Source of the DNA: Bacillus ndiopicus
GTDB taxonomy: Bacteria > Bacillota > Bacilli > Bacillales_A > Planococcaceae
DNA: 52,394 nucleotides
Assembly: GCF_000612805.1 (NCBI RefSeq)
Contig: NZ_HG964413.1
Span: 1 to 52,394 of the forward strand
Direction of reading: 5' to 3'
Under the pieces are notes generated by a model. It made no database searches and was not told the origin of the DNA. It saw only the letters and a list, made by a program, of their open reading frames with translations. A program made the translations under genes and the position numbers. Of this stretch, positions 1 through 7,668 are shown piece after piece (within the stretch, counting starts at the first letter, position 1; every line of letters begins with the position of its first letter).

Positions 1-105
1 CAAAATTGTGTTTCATCTATTTCAATGAAACTTTATTCATTCACGTATTGCTTGTTCAGTTTTCAAGGTTCATATCGTTCACTATTTCGGTAAGCGACTT
101 TTAAT
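1..105 (-). other. Leader of an rRNA operon running off the left edge
   Basis: On the minus strand this stretch contains the motif CCTTGAAAACTGAACAA, which is typical of 16S leader and spacer sequence in Bacillaceae and Planococcaceae. It lies just downstream of two promoters and no ORF covers it. In Bacillus an rRNA operon follows bofA at this place. I infer that 16S rRNA begins shortly beyond base 1; no mature rRNA is inside the window. Confidence 0.7.
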
Positions 106-185
106 AGTTTAACACCATTCTCTGTCGTTGTCAATATCAAAATAGCAACTTTTAAATTTTATCATATCTTTAAGACACTAGTCAA
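106..185 (-). promoter_or_regulatory. Tandem sigma-A promoters of the rRNA operon
   Basis: Two promoters point left. The distal one has -35 TTGACT (185-180), an 18-base spacer and -10 TAAAAT (161-156). The proximal one has -35 TTGACA (134-129), a 17-base spacer and -10 TAAACT (111-106). Tandem strong promoters before a leader are the usual rRNA-operon layout in Bacillales. The boxes are read directly; their assignment to rRNA is inferred from the leader motif and synteny. Confidence 0.75.
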
Positions 186-263
186 TATTTTTTATTATTA
201 ACCCGTCGCCCTAACGACTTTATCTATAATATCACCCTATTTCATTTTATGCAATACCTTTGT

Positions 264-530
264 TTAAAAATTTAATAAAAAAGTTGTGAATGCGACACAC
301 AGCAAGCCAGGTATTCCTAAAAACGTTATTGTTAATATTGAAAAAACGTTAATTGGTAGTACGATACCTTGCATTGACAGCAATAAATGAGCGCCAAATA
401 AAATCAATACTGCAAAAGCTAATTTAAACCATATTACAGCTAACTTTTCAAATATAAAATTCCAATTTAACTTACTTCCTATAAATAAAACAATAACTAA
501 AATTAAGCTAATACTGAGTACTTTATAAAT
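264..530 (-). CDS. bofA: Pro-sigma-K processing inhibitor BofA
   Basis: BofA is a small membrane protein that, in the forespore outer membrane, holds the SpoIVFB protease inactive so that pro-sigma-K is processed on time. The product has two hydrophobic segments and ends with the family-like stretch around LGIPGLL. It follows yaaL on the same strand, as in Bacillus. The open frame extends to a GTG at 605, but that adds 25 residues unlike BofA and lacks a good ribosome-binding site. A perfect AAGGAG at 545-540 lies 9 bases before an ATT codon at 530-528. Starting there gives 88 residues, against 87 in B. subtilis. No ATG, GTG or TTG lies in frame near that site, so I call an ATT start. Family assignment is firm; the start is an inference. 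Confidence 0.8.
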   Translation of the reverse strand: MYKVLSISLILVIVLFIGSKLNWNFIFEKLAVIWFKLAFAVLILFGAHLLLSMQGIVLPINVFSILTITFLGIPGLLCVAFTTFLLNF

Positions 531-649
531 ACCAATCCACTCCTTATATATGTATTCAACAGAACATATGCAAGAATAGTGATAATTATTTCTTAATTTA
601 AGCACTTTTACTTTCTACATATACATTAGTAGTAACTAAAGGGACTGTA

Positions 650-690
650 CAAAATTTAATAGGAGCTGTTGAGTCTCAACAGCTCCTATT
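650..690 (-). terminator. Terminator after recR-yaaL
   Basis: A 13-bp perfect stem, TAGGAGCTGTTGA (660-672) with its complement (676-688), has a 3-base loop and is followed on the minus strand by a T-rich stretch. It separates yaaL from bofA, so bofA probably has its own, sporulation-specific promoter. Confidence 0.8.
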
Positions 691-691
691 T

Positions 692-907
692 TCATTTTAT
701 ATTTACCCGACGAATTCTAGCTTCCTTAAATAAGAAGAAGTGGACACTCTCAGCAGCTTTTCTTTGTGCCTCCACATCTAAATTAAAATCATCTGATAGA
801 TCTTCAATCACTCTAGCATTATGCCAGTCTTCTTTTGTTCCCTTTATAAGACTCACTAATTTTTCATCGAATTCTTTTTTCAATTTCCCTTTTCGTGAAA
901 AGAACAT
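692..907 (-). CDS. yaaL: YaaL family protein (DUF2508)
   Basis: A 71-residue, charged, mostly helical cytoplasmic protein of unknown function. It begins MFFSRKGKLK and contains acidic and aromatic segments typical of the DUF2508 family. It lies 12 bases downstream of recR on the same strand, in the order recR-yaaL-bofA known from Bacillus, and its stop codon abuts the terminator hairpin, so it is the last gene of the dnaX-yaaK-recR-yaaL unit. Identification rests on size, sequence character and synteny. Confidence 0.85.
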   Translation of the reverse strand: MFFSRKGKLKKEFDEKLVSLIKGTKEDWHNARVIEDLSDDFNLDVEAQRKAAESVHFFLFKEARIRRVNIK

Positions 908-919
908 GTTTCACACACC

Positions 920-1516
920 TTATAGCTCGCGTCTACCTTCTAACGCTTTAGATAAAGTAACTTCATCGGCATACTCTAAGTCGCCACCTACCGGCAAGCC
1001 GTGTGCAATTCTTGTTGTTCGAATACCAGATGGCTTAACGAGGCGAGAAATATACATCGCCGTTGCTTCCCCTTCAATTGTAGGGTTTGTTGCTAAAATA
1101 AGTTCCTGCACTCGCTCATCATGAAGTCGCGTTAATAAAGAAGCAATATTAATATCTTCTGGCCCTACCCCTTCAATAGGCGAAATTGCACCATGTAACA
1201 CGTGATACGTTCCATTATAGTCACGCATTTTTTCCATGGCAATAACATCTTTCGGGTCTTGTACTACACAAATCATCGATACGTCACGCTGCTTATCTGA
1301 GCAAATATGACATGGATCAATATCTGTAATATGACCACATTGCGAGCAATACATTAAATTACGCTTTGCATCGACTAATGCCTTTGCAAATGATAAAACT
1401 GTATCCTCTTTCATTGTTAATACAAAAAATGCCAGACGAGCCGCAGTTTTGGGCCCGATACCTGGCAGTTTCATAAAGCTATCAATAAGCTTTGAAATTG
1501 GTTCAGGATAGTGCAT
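920..1516 (-). CDS. recR: Recombination mediator RecR
   Basis: RecR works with RecO (and RecF) to load RecA on gapped single-stranded DNA. The 198-residue product has the expected order: an N-terminal helix-hairpin-helix ([13 protein letters not shown]), a four-cysteine zinc finger ([16 protein letters not shown], residues about 57-72) and a Toprim domain starting near residue 80. Length matches the family. It begins with ATG 10 bases after the end of yaaK, with a GGAGG-type site in the gap, so the two are co-transcribed. Confidence 0.96.
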   Translation of the reverse strand: MHYPEPISKLIDSFMKLPGIGPKTAARLAFFVLTMKEDTVLSFAKALVDAKRNLMYCSQCGHITDIDPCHICSDKQRDVSMICVVQDPKDVIAMEKMRDYNGTYHVLHGAISPIEGVGPEDINIASLLTRLHDERVQELILATNPTIEGEATAMYISRLVKPSGIRTTRIAHGLPVGGDLEYADEVTLSKALEGRREL

Positions 1517-1526
1517 ATTGTACCTC

Positions 1527-1841
1527 CTAGAATGGAAGGTTTAAGCCTTGAGTGAATTTACCCATTGTTGAGTTAGTAGTATCTTCTACTTTTTTCAATG
1601 CATCGTTTGTTGCAACAACGATTAAGTCTTGTAACATTTCAATATCCTCAGGGTCTACTACAGACTCATCAAGATTAACTTCAAGAATTTCACGTTGACC
1701 GTTAACGATAACTTTCACCACACCGCCACCTGCAGAGCCTTCAAATTGCTGTGCATTTAAAGCTTCTTGTGCTTCCATCATTTCCTTTTGCATTTTTTGC
1801 ATTTTTTTCATCATACCTTGCATATTACCCATTCCACGCAT
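1527..1841 (-). CDS. yaaK: YbaB/EbfC nucleoid-associated protein YaaK
   Basis: A 104-residue member of the YbaB/EbfC family, small dimeric DNA-binding proteins coating the nucleoid. The N-terminal half is rich in Met, Lys and Gln and strongly helical (from [15 protein letters not shown]); the central part has the family segment around [10 protein letters not shown]. The start ATG is preceded by AGGAGG. It lies directly upstream of recR. About 300 bases separate it from dnaX, a gap filled by a copy of the dispersed repeat rather than the usual short spacer. Confidence 0.93.
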   Translation of the reverse strand: MRGMGNMQGMMKKMQKMQKEMMEAQEALNAQQFEGSAGGGVVKVIVNGQREILEVNLDESVVDPEDIEMLQDLIVVATNDALKKVEDTTNSTMGKFTQGLNLPF

Positions 1842-1870
1842 AGTTAAATTCCTCCTATTTAATCAATTAT

Positions 1871-2104
1871 GCCTTAGCTAACTTTTGTCTAGATTTTCTC
1901 AAGATAGCTATTAACATTTAACCGTTGTAACTACATACAAAACGATTAACTAACCTGTGTCTTGCAAACTTCTCTTCAAAAACTGTGACATCCGCTAAAG
2001 GCTTTATTTTGATTCAGCGGTTGCTTGGACATCCACTGAATTAAATACTAATTAAGCATTCATCTCGCCATTTAGATAGAGACAGGAGTATTCTGTACCC
2101 GAAT
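1871..2104 (+). repeat. Dispersed intergenic element, copy A
   Basis: This fills the 300-base gap between yaaK and dnaX. It begins GCCTTAGCTAACTTTTGTCT, contains CTGTGACATCCGC at about 1983 and ends with a segment like GCATTCATCTCGCC. It shares these landmarks, in the same order, with copies near 4116, 6681 and 9176. Bases 2013-2040 can fold into a 12-bp stem with 4-base loop (9 of 12 paired; outer TTCAG/CTGAA perfect). It is antisense to the operon it interrupts. No ORF is evident in it. Confidence 0.7.
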
Positions 2105-2145
2105 CTTTGTTTTCGGTGCAAAAGAAATTTACCCAATCAAAAAGA

Positions 2146-3870
2146 TTACTCTTCGATAACTTCAACAAAATCTTTACCGAATAGCGCTTCCGCCTCTACT
2201 ATAAGAGGATCTTGCGATGCTATTGGTTGCGCATCGTCAATAAATGGCTCTGCTACATTCTCAACCTGTTCGGATTTTTTAGCATTCAAACCGTTATCAC
2301 GAATAAAGTTTTCTCGCAATTCAAGCCAAGAGCTTTCTGGAATACATAACACTTCATACATAGTACCAATTTGAGCAGCTAATGTTTGTGCAAACATTGT
2401 TAACAAAGAACGATTTTCAGCCACCATTTGACAATGTATATCATACTTGAATTTTAACACAAAAGCACTTGAAGATGCTGCAACTGGCTCCGCTTCTGCT
2501 AGAAGTGCAGCTTGTGATTTTTGCAGTTGATTTAAGCTATGTGCCCAAGCTGATTTGATTTTTTGAATACCTTCCTTTGTGGCATCCTTCAATACTTCCT
2601 GGATTCGTCCTGTTTGCGGCTTAAATCCATTCGGTGTCTTCGCTCTTTGTCGGGGAGGCTGTTGTTCTTGCTGTTGCGCAGGTACACCGTTCGCCAATTG
2701 CTCAGTTAGCTGCTGAACTAATCGCTCTAATGTTACCACTTTTTCTTCTAACGCCGAATTAACCCCTACTGTCGCCGTAGGGCTTGACGTAAATTGCGTT
2801 ATTTTTAATAAAGCAGTTTCTAAATAGATTTTAGTGTGATGAGAGAATCGCATTTCCTGCTGTGTTTGCGCTAATGTATCAATAAAGCTATACAGCGTAT
2901 CTGCTGAAAATTGCTGTGCTAATTGAATGAATCTATCCTCTATTGTAACAAGCTCTAGTAGCTCACTTAAATCACCTTCAGTTTGTAATAACAATAAGTC
3001 TCGGAAAAAAGTAATGAGGTCTTCTGTTAAACGTAATGGCTCTTTACCATCAGCAACTAGTTGCTCTAATAATAGCAATACTTTCGCCACATCTTTTTGT
3101 TGAATTGCAAGTGTGAGCTCATAAAAAACATCTTGACTAACGGAGCCTGTTACAAAAAGTGCATCCTCTACTTTTAATACATCCTTACTAAAAGACACAA
3201 CTTGATCTAGCAAACTTAATGCGTCACGCATTCCTCCAGCTGCAGATTGTGTAATAACCTTTAATGCTTGCTCCTCAAATGGCAGATCAATATCCTCCAA
3301 AACAACTTTCATTCGCTCTAGTATATCATTAGAAGAAAGGCGCTTAAAATCGAAGCGTTGACAGCGAGAAATAATTGTTGCTGGCAGTTTATGTGGCTCT
3401 GTCGTTGCTAAGACAAATACCACATGCGCGGGCGGCTCTTCTAATGTTTTTAATAATGCATTGAAGGCACTTGTTGATAGCATATGTACCTCGTCAATAA
3501 TATAAACTTTGAAGCGCGCATTTGCAGGTGTAAAGTGGACTTTTTCAATAATATCACGCATTTCTTCCACACGGGAGTTAGAGGCTGCGTCAAATTCAAT
3601 TATATCCGGATGTGATCCTTCTGTAATGCTTATACATGTAGCGCATTCATTACATGGCTCACTTGTTGGGGCATGCTCGCAGTTTAGTGTTTTCGCAAAA
3701 ATTTTCGCTGTACTCGTTTTTCCTGTACCCCGTGGGCCAGAGAAGAGATAGGCATGTGTTGTTTTATTTGCGAGGAGGGCATTTTGTAGCGTTCTTTTGA
3801 CATGTACTTGCCCTGACATTTCCCGAAAAGATTGAGGGCGGTAGACACGATAAAATGCTTGATACGTCAA
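2146..3870 (-). CDS. dnaX: DNA polymerase III subunits gamma/tau
   Basis: The clamp-loader ATPase of the replicative polymerase, 574 residues. It has a Walker A motif GPRGTGKT (residues 45-52), a zinc-binding cysteine group, Walker B IIDEVHML and a sensor 1/SRC region (TIISRCQRF). A Gln/Pro-rich linker near residues 395-415 leads to the C-terminal tau part. The start is TTG (3870-3868) after a GGAGAGG site; the protein then reads TYQAFYRVYRP, the normal family N-terminus. It follows scr as in Bacillus. I did not see a convincing frameshift signal for a separate gamma form. Confidence 0.95.
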   Translation of the reverse strand: MTYQAFYRVYRPQSFREMSGQVHVKRTLQNALLANKTTHAYLFSGPRGTGKTSTAKIFAKTLNCEHAPTSEPCNECATCISITEGSHPDIIEFDAASNSRVEEMRDIIEKVHFTPANARFKVYIIDEVHMLSTSAFNALLKTLEEPPAHVVFVLATTEPHKLPATIISRCQRFDFKRLSSNDILERMKVVLEDIDLPFEEQALKVITQSAAGGMRDALSLLDQVVSFSKDVLKVEDALFVTGSVSQDVFYELTLAIQQKDVAKVLLLLEQLVADGKEPLRLTEDLITFFRDLLLLQTEGDLSELLELVTIEDRFIQLAQQFSADTLYSFIDTLAQTQQEMRFSHHTKIYLETALLKITQFTSSPTATVGVNSALEEKVVTLERLVQQLTEQLANGVPAQQQEQQPPRQRAKTPNGFKPQTGRIQEVLKDATKEGIQKIKSAWAHSLNQLQKSQAALLAEAEPVAASSSAFVLKFKYDIHCQMVAENRSLLTMFAQTLAAQIGTMYEVLCIPESSWLELRENFIRDNGLNAKKSEQVENVAEPFIDDAQPIASQDPLIVEAEALFGKDFVEVIEE

Positions 3871-3905
3871 TGGTTTCCTCTCCTTTGCTTGAATTCACTA
3901 GCTAT

Positions 3906-3940
3906 AGTATAGCATTAATTGCATCTTGCGCGTAATTACA
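3906..3940 (-). promoter_or_regulatory. Probable dnaX promoter
   Basis: On the minus strand a -10 box TATACT (3911-3906) lies about 36 bases before the TTG start, with a weak -35-like TTACGC 18 bases further upstream. The -10 is good and the -35 poor, so this is tentative. The rest of 3941-4115 holds no gene that I can see. Confidence 0.4.
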
Positions 3941-4115
3941 GATGGATTTTTTCGGACAGCTTAGTCGACCTCTACTTTGCCCTTTTTTAAGTCTATAATA
4001 TGCTGTAGTACTCTTGTTCATCTATTGAATTAATATCATTGACCCGTAACACCCGTCAGTGCTTTTGGGTCAACCCGATATTGATTATTCAATCTGATTT
4101 AGTGTCTATTTAAAA

Positions 4116-4243
4116 TCTGTGACATCCGCTGGGGCGTTTATTTTGATTCAGTGCGTGTTTGTACACCCACTGAACCATAGAAAACAAAATATAGCATTCG
4201 TCTCACCACCTGTAGAGGTGGGAGTTTTTTACTGAATCAAGAT
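4116..4243 (+). repeat. Dispersed intergenic element, copy B (best-preserved 3' half)
   Basis: Starts TCTGTGACATCCGC and ends ACTGAATCAAG. It has two hairpins on the plus strand. Bases 4147-4174 form a 12-bp stem with one mismatch (TTCAGTGCGTGT against ACACCCACTGAA, loop TTGT). Bases 4202-4230 form CCACCT-GTAG-AGGTGG with flanking pairs, followed by TTTTTT, like an intrinsic terminator. It lies between dnaX and scr, antisense to both. Confidence 0.75.
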
Positions 4244-4281
4244 AAAAAAGCGCATCCATCATGATGAGATGGATGCGCTAT
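4239..4281 (-). terminator. Terminator of the SRP RNA gene
   Basis: A GC-rich stem, GCGCATCCAT with its complement, is followed on the minus strand by a run of T. It begins about a dozen bases beyond the 3' end of scr, so the RNA is made as a monocistronic transcript separate from dnaX. Confidence 0.85.
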
Positions 4282-4293
4282 TATTGGCAATTT

Positions 4294-4566
4294 AATGCCG
4301 TGCACCTTCCTTCGACAGCCGCACATAAGCGTTACTCTTGTCGACAGCTCAGGTTAGGCTACCCCGCGGCACATGAGTGAAACCACTTAATGCTGCTTCC
4401 TTCCGGACCTGACATAGTTCATGGGTACCCATTGCGCAGGACCCAACCGTCAACACTACGTGCAAAAGGCAGACCAAACAATACGGACAGCCTCAGAAAA
4501 GGAATTCAATCTTGCTAGAGCGGATTGCAAGTTACAGGGCACCGCTACCTCCCCATCTAGCACGGC
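4294..4566 (-). ncRNA. scr: Signal recognition particle RNA (large, Bacillus type)
   Basis: The RNA core of the signal recognition particle, binding Ffh and guiding secretory ribosomes to FtsY. About 272 bases, the size of the Bacillus scRNA, which carries an Alu domain as well as the S domain. The 5' end reads GCCGTGCTAGATGGGGAGGT and pairs with the 3' end GGTGCACGGC. The S-domain hallmark GTCCGGAAGGAAGCAGCA is present (complement at about 4390-4410). Promoter and terminator flank it. Ends are accurate to a few bases. Confidence 0.95.
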
Positions 4567-4573
4567 ATTTATA

Positions 4574-4602
4574 AGTATACTCATATGCAACAAAAAAAGC
4601 AA
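4574..4602 (-). promoter_or_regulatory. scr: scr promoter
   Basis: On the minus strand, -35 TTGCTT (4602-4597), 17-base spacer and -10 TATACT (4579-4574), seven bases before the inferred 5' end of scr. Between here and the tRNA promoter at 4812 (about 210 bases, AT-rich) I see no gene or repeat. Confidence 0.7.
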
Positions 4603-4811
4603 CGGATTGCACCCAGGAATTTATTGTTTATCTTATGTTCAATAGAAGAACCATTTTCTATAAGTTATGAGATGAATGCGTATTATATTTTCTTTGAATC
4701 AGTCTTTGATACAAGTAGTAATATTTTAAATTAATTTTTAGCGCGAAAAACAGATCTAGAATTAGCCAAGACATCATCGATTATATTTTTAAATAATTTT
4801 CCTAAAAAAGC

Positions 4812-4840
4812 TTGACCAGCATCTCAATACATGATATTCT
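4812..4840 (+). promoter_or_regulatory. tRNA-Ser promoter
   Basis: -35 TTGACC (4812-4817), 17-base spacer, -10 TATTCT (4835-4840), 26 bases before the tRNA. It points right, opposite to the scr-dnaX unit. Confidence 0.7.
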
Positions 4841-4866
4841 AATTCTTGTCGATAAGACATCTATAC

Positions 4867-4959
4867 GGAGGAATACCCAAGTCCGGCTGAAGGGATCGGT
4901 CTTGAAAACCGACAGGCGGGTTAAACCGCGCGGGGGTTCGAATCCCTCTTCCTCCGCCA
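4867..4959 (+). tRNA. tRNA-Ser (anticodon UGA)
   Basis: A 93-base class II tRNA with long variable arm. The acceptor stem GGAGGAA pairs with TTCCTCC; the anticodon loop CTTGAAA carries TGA at 4903-4905; the T arm has GGTTCGAATCC. The discriminator base is G and the CCA end is encoded. It reads UCN serine codons. It has its own promoter and terminator and stands alone. Confidence 0.97.
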
Positions 4960-4974
4960 TATTTTTTAAATGTC

Positions 4975-5001
4975 AACCGTTACATATGTAACGGTTTTTT
5001 T
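4975..5001 (+). terminator. Terminator after tRNA-Ser
   Basis: AACCGTTAC pairs with GTAACGGTT around an AT-rich loop and is followed by a run of T on the plus strand. Textbook intrinsic terminator 16 bases after the tRNA. Confidence 0.9.
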
Positions 5002-5154
5002 ATTATTACAGCAAAAAAGGCAATTCAGAAAAAAATACCTTTCTGAACTACCCCAACTTTTATTTTAAATATTCGCTAGAAACTTGGGCTTCTACAGTGA
5101 TCGTAGCATATATTTTTATGTGGCGAGTCACGATGCCGCCATCCTTGGCACAAA

Positions 5155-5188
5155 GGGAGTGTCTGAAAAGTTATTTTCAGACACTCCC
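5155..5188 (-). terminator. Inverted repeat ending the sigV-rsiV operon
   Basis: A 15-bp perfect stem (5155-5169 with 5174-5188, outer sequence GGGAGTGTCTGAAAA) with a 4-base loop lies just after the rsiV stop. The downstream T tract on the minus strand is weak (CCCTTTGTG). A near-copy of this stem ends the atoE gene at 20427-20462, so it seems to be a re-used terminator type. Confidence 0.6.
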
Positions 5189-5194
5189 CCCTTT

Positions 5195-6073
5195 CTATTG
5201 GCGAATATATTCATTGCTTACAAGTGAATCCTGCAATATATCTGTTGGTATTTCAAATTCTACTACTCCCATATAACCTGGAGCAACTTCGTATTTATCA
5301 AAGACGATAACAAGCTTACCTTGTTCAGTAATGTAGAAGTTTTGATTAGATTTAATTGTTGTGAAAAGCTCAACTAAACTTTCATCTTCAAGACCAGCAT
5401 CACTTACCCAGTACATTTTATCCTGGTTCGTTGCTTTCATCTCTTCACGCATTTGCCCTGCAATGTAACTGCTAATTTTTTCGACATATGCATCATCTTT
5501 AAATAAGCTTGGTAAAGTAATAACAATTTCTTTTTGCTTATCAATCGTATCATATTTCATAACTGTCGAGGAGGAACCTACCATTTCAACTACATAGCGA
5601 CCAATTGATAAAATTTGATCTGTATCTGTCGCTACAATATAGCCACTATCTACACCAAGATGTCCACCTTCATTTTCATTCATCCAGTCTACATCTTCTT
5701 TAAATTTCTCGAATAATTCTTTACCTTCAGCTGCATACTTTTCATTTAGTGCAGCAATTTCTTCTGATTTCCCACTAATTTTTGGTACATCTATATTTGC
5801 AGTATAAGTATCCTCTTCAACCTCATAACTAACAAAGGTTAGTACGCTTACCACATCACCAATAATAGGTACACCTACTAAATTTTTAGCCATTGTAGGA
5901 TTAATATTTAAACCCGCAGTAAATAAAGCTGTCGCTGCGACTGCACCTAAAATCCATTTTGGTGCACGCCTTTTTGGTCTTTGCTTCAAACTCGCTTCTA
6001 CTAATGAATCAAGGTTTTTCGGTATAGGTACACTTTTATATTGTTCCTCCAACTTTTTTAAACGCTCATCCAT
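5195..6073 (-). CDS. rsiV: RsiV-like anti-sigma factor (DUF3298)
   Basis: Membrane anti-sigma factor that would hold the neighbouring ECF sigma factor. The 292 residues read as a short cytoplasmic part (YKSVPIPKNLDSLV), one membrane segment at about residues 40-60 (WILGAVAATALFTAGL) and a large external domain. The external part resembles RsiV, where the DUF3298 domain binds lysozyme and binding triggers cleavage by signal peptidase and RasP. It begins 2 bases after the sigma gene, so both are translated together. Family assignment is from sequence character and gene pairing; lysozyme sensing here is an inference from B. subtilis RsiV. Confidence 0.78.
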   Translation of the reverse strand: MDERLKKLEEQYKSVPIPKNLDSLVEASLKQRPKRRAPKWILGAVAATALFTAGLNINPTMAKNLVGVPIIGDVVSVLTFVSYEVEEDTYTANIDVPKISGKSEEIAALNEKYAAEGKELFEKFKEDVDWMNENEGGHLGVDSGYIVATDTDQILSIGRYVVEMVGSSSTVMKYDTIDKQKEIVITLPSLFKDDAYVEKISSYIAGQMREEMKATNQDKMYWVSDAGLEDESLVELFTTIKSNQNFYITEQGKLVIVFDKYEVAPGYMGVVEFEIPTDILQDSLVSNEYIRQ

Positions 6074-6075
6074 CT

Positions 6076-6573
6076 TTAAAACCCTTCTTCCTCTTGTAGT
6101 TGTACTTTTAATAGCTTTAGCGCTTTATACAATCTAGATTTTATTGTGCTAATATTTGTATCCAACACACGCGCAACATCTTCAATTTTTAAATCCTCAA
6201 AATAACGCAAGATAACTACTTCCCTGTAAACAGTTGGTAAACTATCAAGAGCTACCTCTAAGTCCGTATTTTCATACGAATCAAATTGCTGTGGCGTTAG
6301 TAGCATGAGTTTATCGTCTTCCATTAAATGTTGACGCTTATGCTTCCGAAGAAAATCGATAGCTGTGCGCACGACAATTTTATAGAACCAACTTTTCATT
6401 TGATCCTCATTTTGTAATGTATGAAGAGATTGTAGTGCTTTTTGAATGCTGTCCTGCACAACATCTAGTGCGTCTTGCTCGTTTTTTGTGTAACTATAAG
6501 CAAGATAATAAAAACGCTCCTTGTTGCTTCGGATAAATGTAACTAAATTTTGTTCCGCGCGCGAATTACTCAT
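6076..6573 (-). CDS. sigV: ECF sigma factor, SigV-like
   Basis: RNA polymerase sigma factor of the extracytoplasmic-function class, 165 residues (SigV of B. subtilis has 166). Region 2 includes KNEQDALDVVQDSIQKAL and MKSWFYKIVVRTAIDFLRK; region 4 includes LPTVYREVVILRYFEDLKIEDVA and the recognition helix TNISTIKSRLYKAL. The frame stays open to 6672, but an AAGGAGT site at about 6590 favours the ATG at 6573. An ECF promoter lies just upstream, so autoregulation is likely. By analogy the regulon would concern cell-wall modification such as lysozyme resistance. Confidence 0.85.
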   Translation of the reverse strand: MSNSRAEQNLVTFIRSNKERFYYLAYSYTKNEQDALDVVQDSIQKALQSLHTLQNEDQMKSWFYKIVVRTAIDFLRKHKRQHLMEDDKLMLLTPQQFDSYENTDLEVALDSLPTVYREVVILRYFEDLKIEDVARVLDTNISTIKSRLYKALKLLKVQLQEEEGF

Positions 6574-6609
6574 TTCCGAAATACTCCTTTTATCAATGTA
6601 TACAACTAC

Positions 6610-6638
6610 TAGACGGATAGGTTTATAGAAAAGTTTAA
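6610..6638 (-). promoter_or_regulatory. Autoregulatory ECF promoter of sigV-rsiV
   Basis: On the minus strand TTAAACTTTT is followed after 13 bases by CGTCTA (6615-6610). B. subtilis SigV and related ECF sigmas recognise an AAC element plus CGTC with this spacing. It sits about 37 bases before the sigV start codon. Confidence 0.7.
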
Positions 6639-6680
6639 TGCAAACACAAATTTTATGCAAAGCTATAAGCAATTAGTTAC

Positions 6681-6883
6681 GCCTCGGCTAACTTAAGTCC
6701 AGATTTTTTCGAACTGAGTGGAAGTTAATCTAAAACCGTTATGTCGTGTGATAATGATTAACTGACCTGCTTCGAGCGGACCTGTCCGCGGGATGTTTGG
6801 ACACCCACTGATTTATAAAAAACAAAATAGGTATTCGTCTCACCATATAAAAAGGTAGGGGGTTTACTGTATATATTGTTGAA
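6681..6883 (+). repeat. Dispersed intergenic element, copy C
   Basis: Begins GCCTCGGCTAACTTAAGTCC and retains the segments TTTTTTCGAAC, GATTAACTGACC, GACACCCACTGA and TATTCGTCTCACC. An internal inverted repeat AGTTAATC...GATTAACT is perfect. Compared with copy B, about 25 bases around GACATCCGC are missing. It fills the gap between sigV and the LOG-family gene, antisense to both. Confidence 0.7.
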
Positions 6884-6890
6884 TCAAAAT

Positions 6891-6915
6891 AAAAAAAGAC
6901 GGGAATTATCCCGCC
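6891..6915 (-). terminator. Terminator of the LOG-family gene
   Basis: GGCGGGA...TCCCGTC (6915-6898) forms a stem followed on the minus strand by seven T. It overlaps the stop codon of the upstream gene. Confidence 0.85.
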
Positions 6916-7439
6916 AAAATCTCTATTATTTGCTGTGGTGATGTCGCAATATGTAGTAAGTTACGTTGCTCTACTCGTATAAATCCCTCATCAAGCATCT
7001 TTTCAAAATGTTGCGCTATTGCATCATAAAAGCCGTTGACATTGTATAAAATAACAGGCTTTTCATGTAAGCCGATTTGTGCCCATGTGAACACCTCAAA
7101 ATACTCATCAAGCGTGCCACAGCCTCCTGGCAAAGCAATAAATGCATCAGCTAATTCCACCATCTTTGCTTTACGCACATGCATCGAATCAACAAAATGA
7201 ATTTCCGTTAAACTTGTATGAGCAATTTCGCGCTTTTGTAAATGTGTAGGCATCACACCAATTACTTTTCCTCCTGAGTGTAGCGCTGCATCTGCAACTT
7301 GTCCCATCAGGCCAATATTTGAGCCACCATAGACAATTCCATGTCCAGCATTCGCCAGCACTTCCCCTAACTGCGCTGCCGCCTCCTTATATACCTCAGA
7401 TTTCCCCATTTGTGAGCCACAATATACTGCTATATTCAT
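6906..7439 (-). CDS. yvdD: LOG-family nucleotide phosphoribohydrolase (YvdD-like)
   Basis: A 177-residue Rossmann-fold enzyme of the LOG family (cytokinin riboside 5'-monophosphate phosphoribohydrolase type), which in bacteria cleaves ribose 5-phosphate from AMP-like nucleotides. The diagnostic PGGCGTLDE is present near residues 103-111, and the N-terminus has CGSQMGKSE and YGGSNIGLMG. Start ATG follows an AAGGAAGGTG site. Its own terminator makes it a single-gene unit. Confidence 0.88.
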   Translation of the reverse strand: MNIAVYCGSQMGKSEVYKEAAAQLGEVLANAGHGIVYGGSNIGLMGQVADAALHSGGKVIGVMPTHLQKREIAHTSLTEIHFVDSMHVRKAKMVELADAFIALPGGCGTLDEYFEVFTWAQIGLHEKPVILYNVNGFYDAIAQHFEKMLDEGFIRVEQRNLLHIATSPQQIIEILAG

Positions 7440-7552
7440 TAAAATGCACCTTCCTTTTCTTCTATTATATTAATAGACAAGGTAGGTGCATGACTAGTTG
7501 CAAGAGAAATTTTTAACGAAATGATAACATTCTAATGCAACAAAAGCTTATT

Positions 7553-7654
7553 TTATTTCGGTTCCCCAAGATCAGCATGATCTGAAGGACTAATCTCATG
7601 GTGAACTGGAACACTCACTAATAATAAAGCTAGTACTAAAATCCATTTTTTCAT
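7553..7654 (-). CDS. Putative signalling peptide precursor (Phr/NprX/PapR type)
   Basis: A 33-residue ORF beginning MKKW, with a hydrophobic signal-peptide-like core (ILVLALLLVSVPV) and a polar C-terminus SDHADLGEPK. It starts 14 bases beyond the stop of the HTH-TPR regulator, and its AAAGGGG ribosome-binding site (7670-7664) overlaps that stop, so the two are translationally linked. This is the gene order of nprR-nprX and plcR-papR in the Bacillus cereus group, where a short C-terminal peptide is exported, processed and re-imported by Opp to bind the regulator. The mature peptide is probably within the last 10 residues. I recognise the arrangement, not a known peptide sequence. Confidence 0.8.
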   Translation of the reverse strand: MKKWILVLALLLVSVPVHHEISPSDHADLGEPK

Positions 7655-7668
7655 TTTGCATAACCCCT

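Noticed and set aside
541..575. Sigma-E-like promoter (GCATAT...CATATATA) inside the upstream bofA frame
   Set aside because: Its start site would fall at or beyond the ribosome-binding site at 545-540, leaving no usable leader.
669..1124. 151-aa plus-strand ORF
   Set aside because: Shadow of yaaL and recR on the opposite strand.
4421..4645. 74-aa plus-strand ORF
   Set aside because: It is antisense to the SRP RNA; RNA structure explains the sequence and no ribosome-binding site precedes it.
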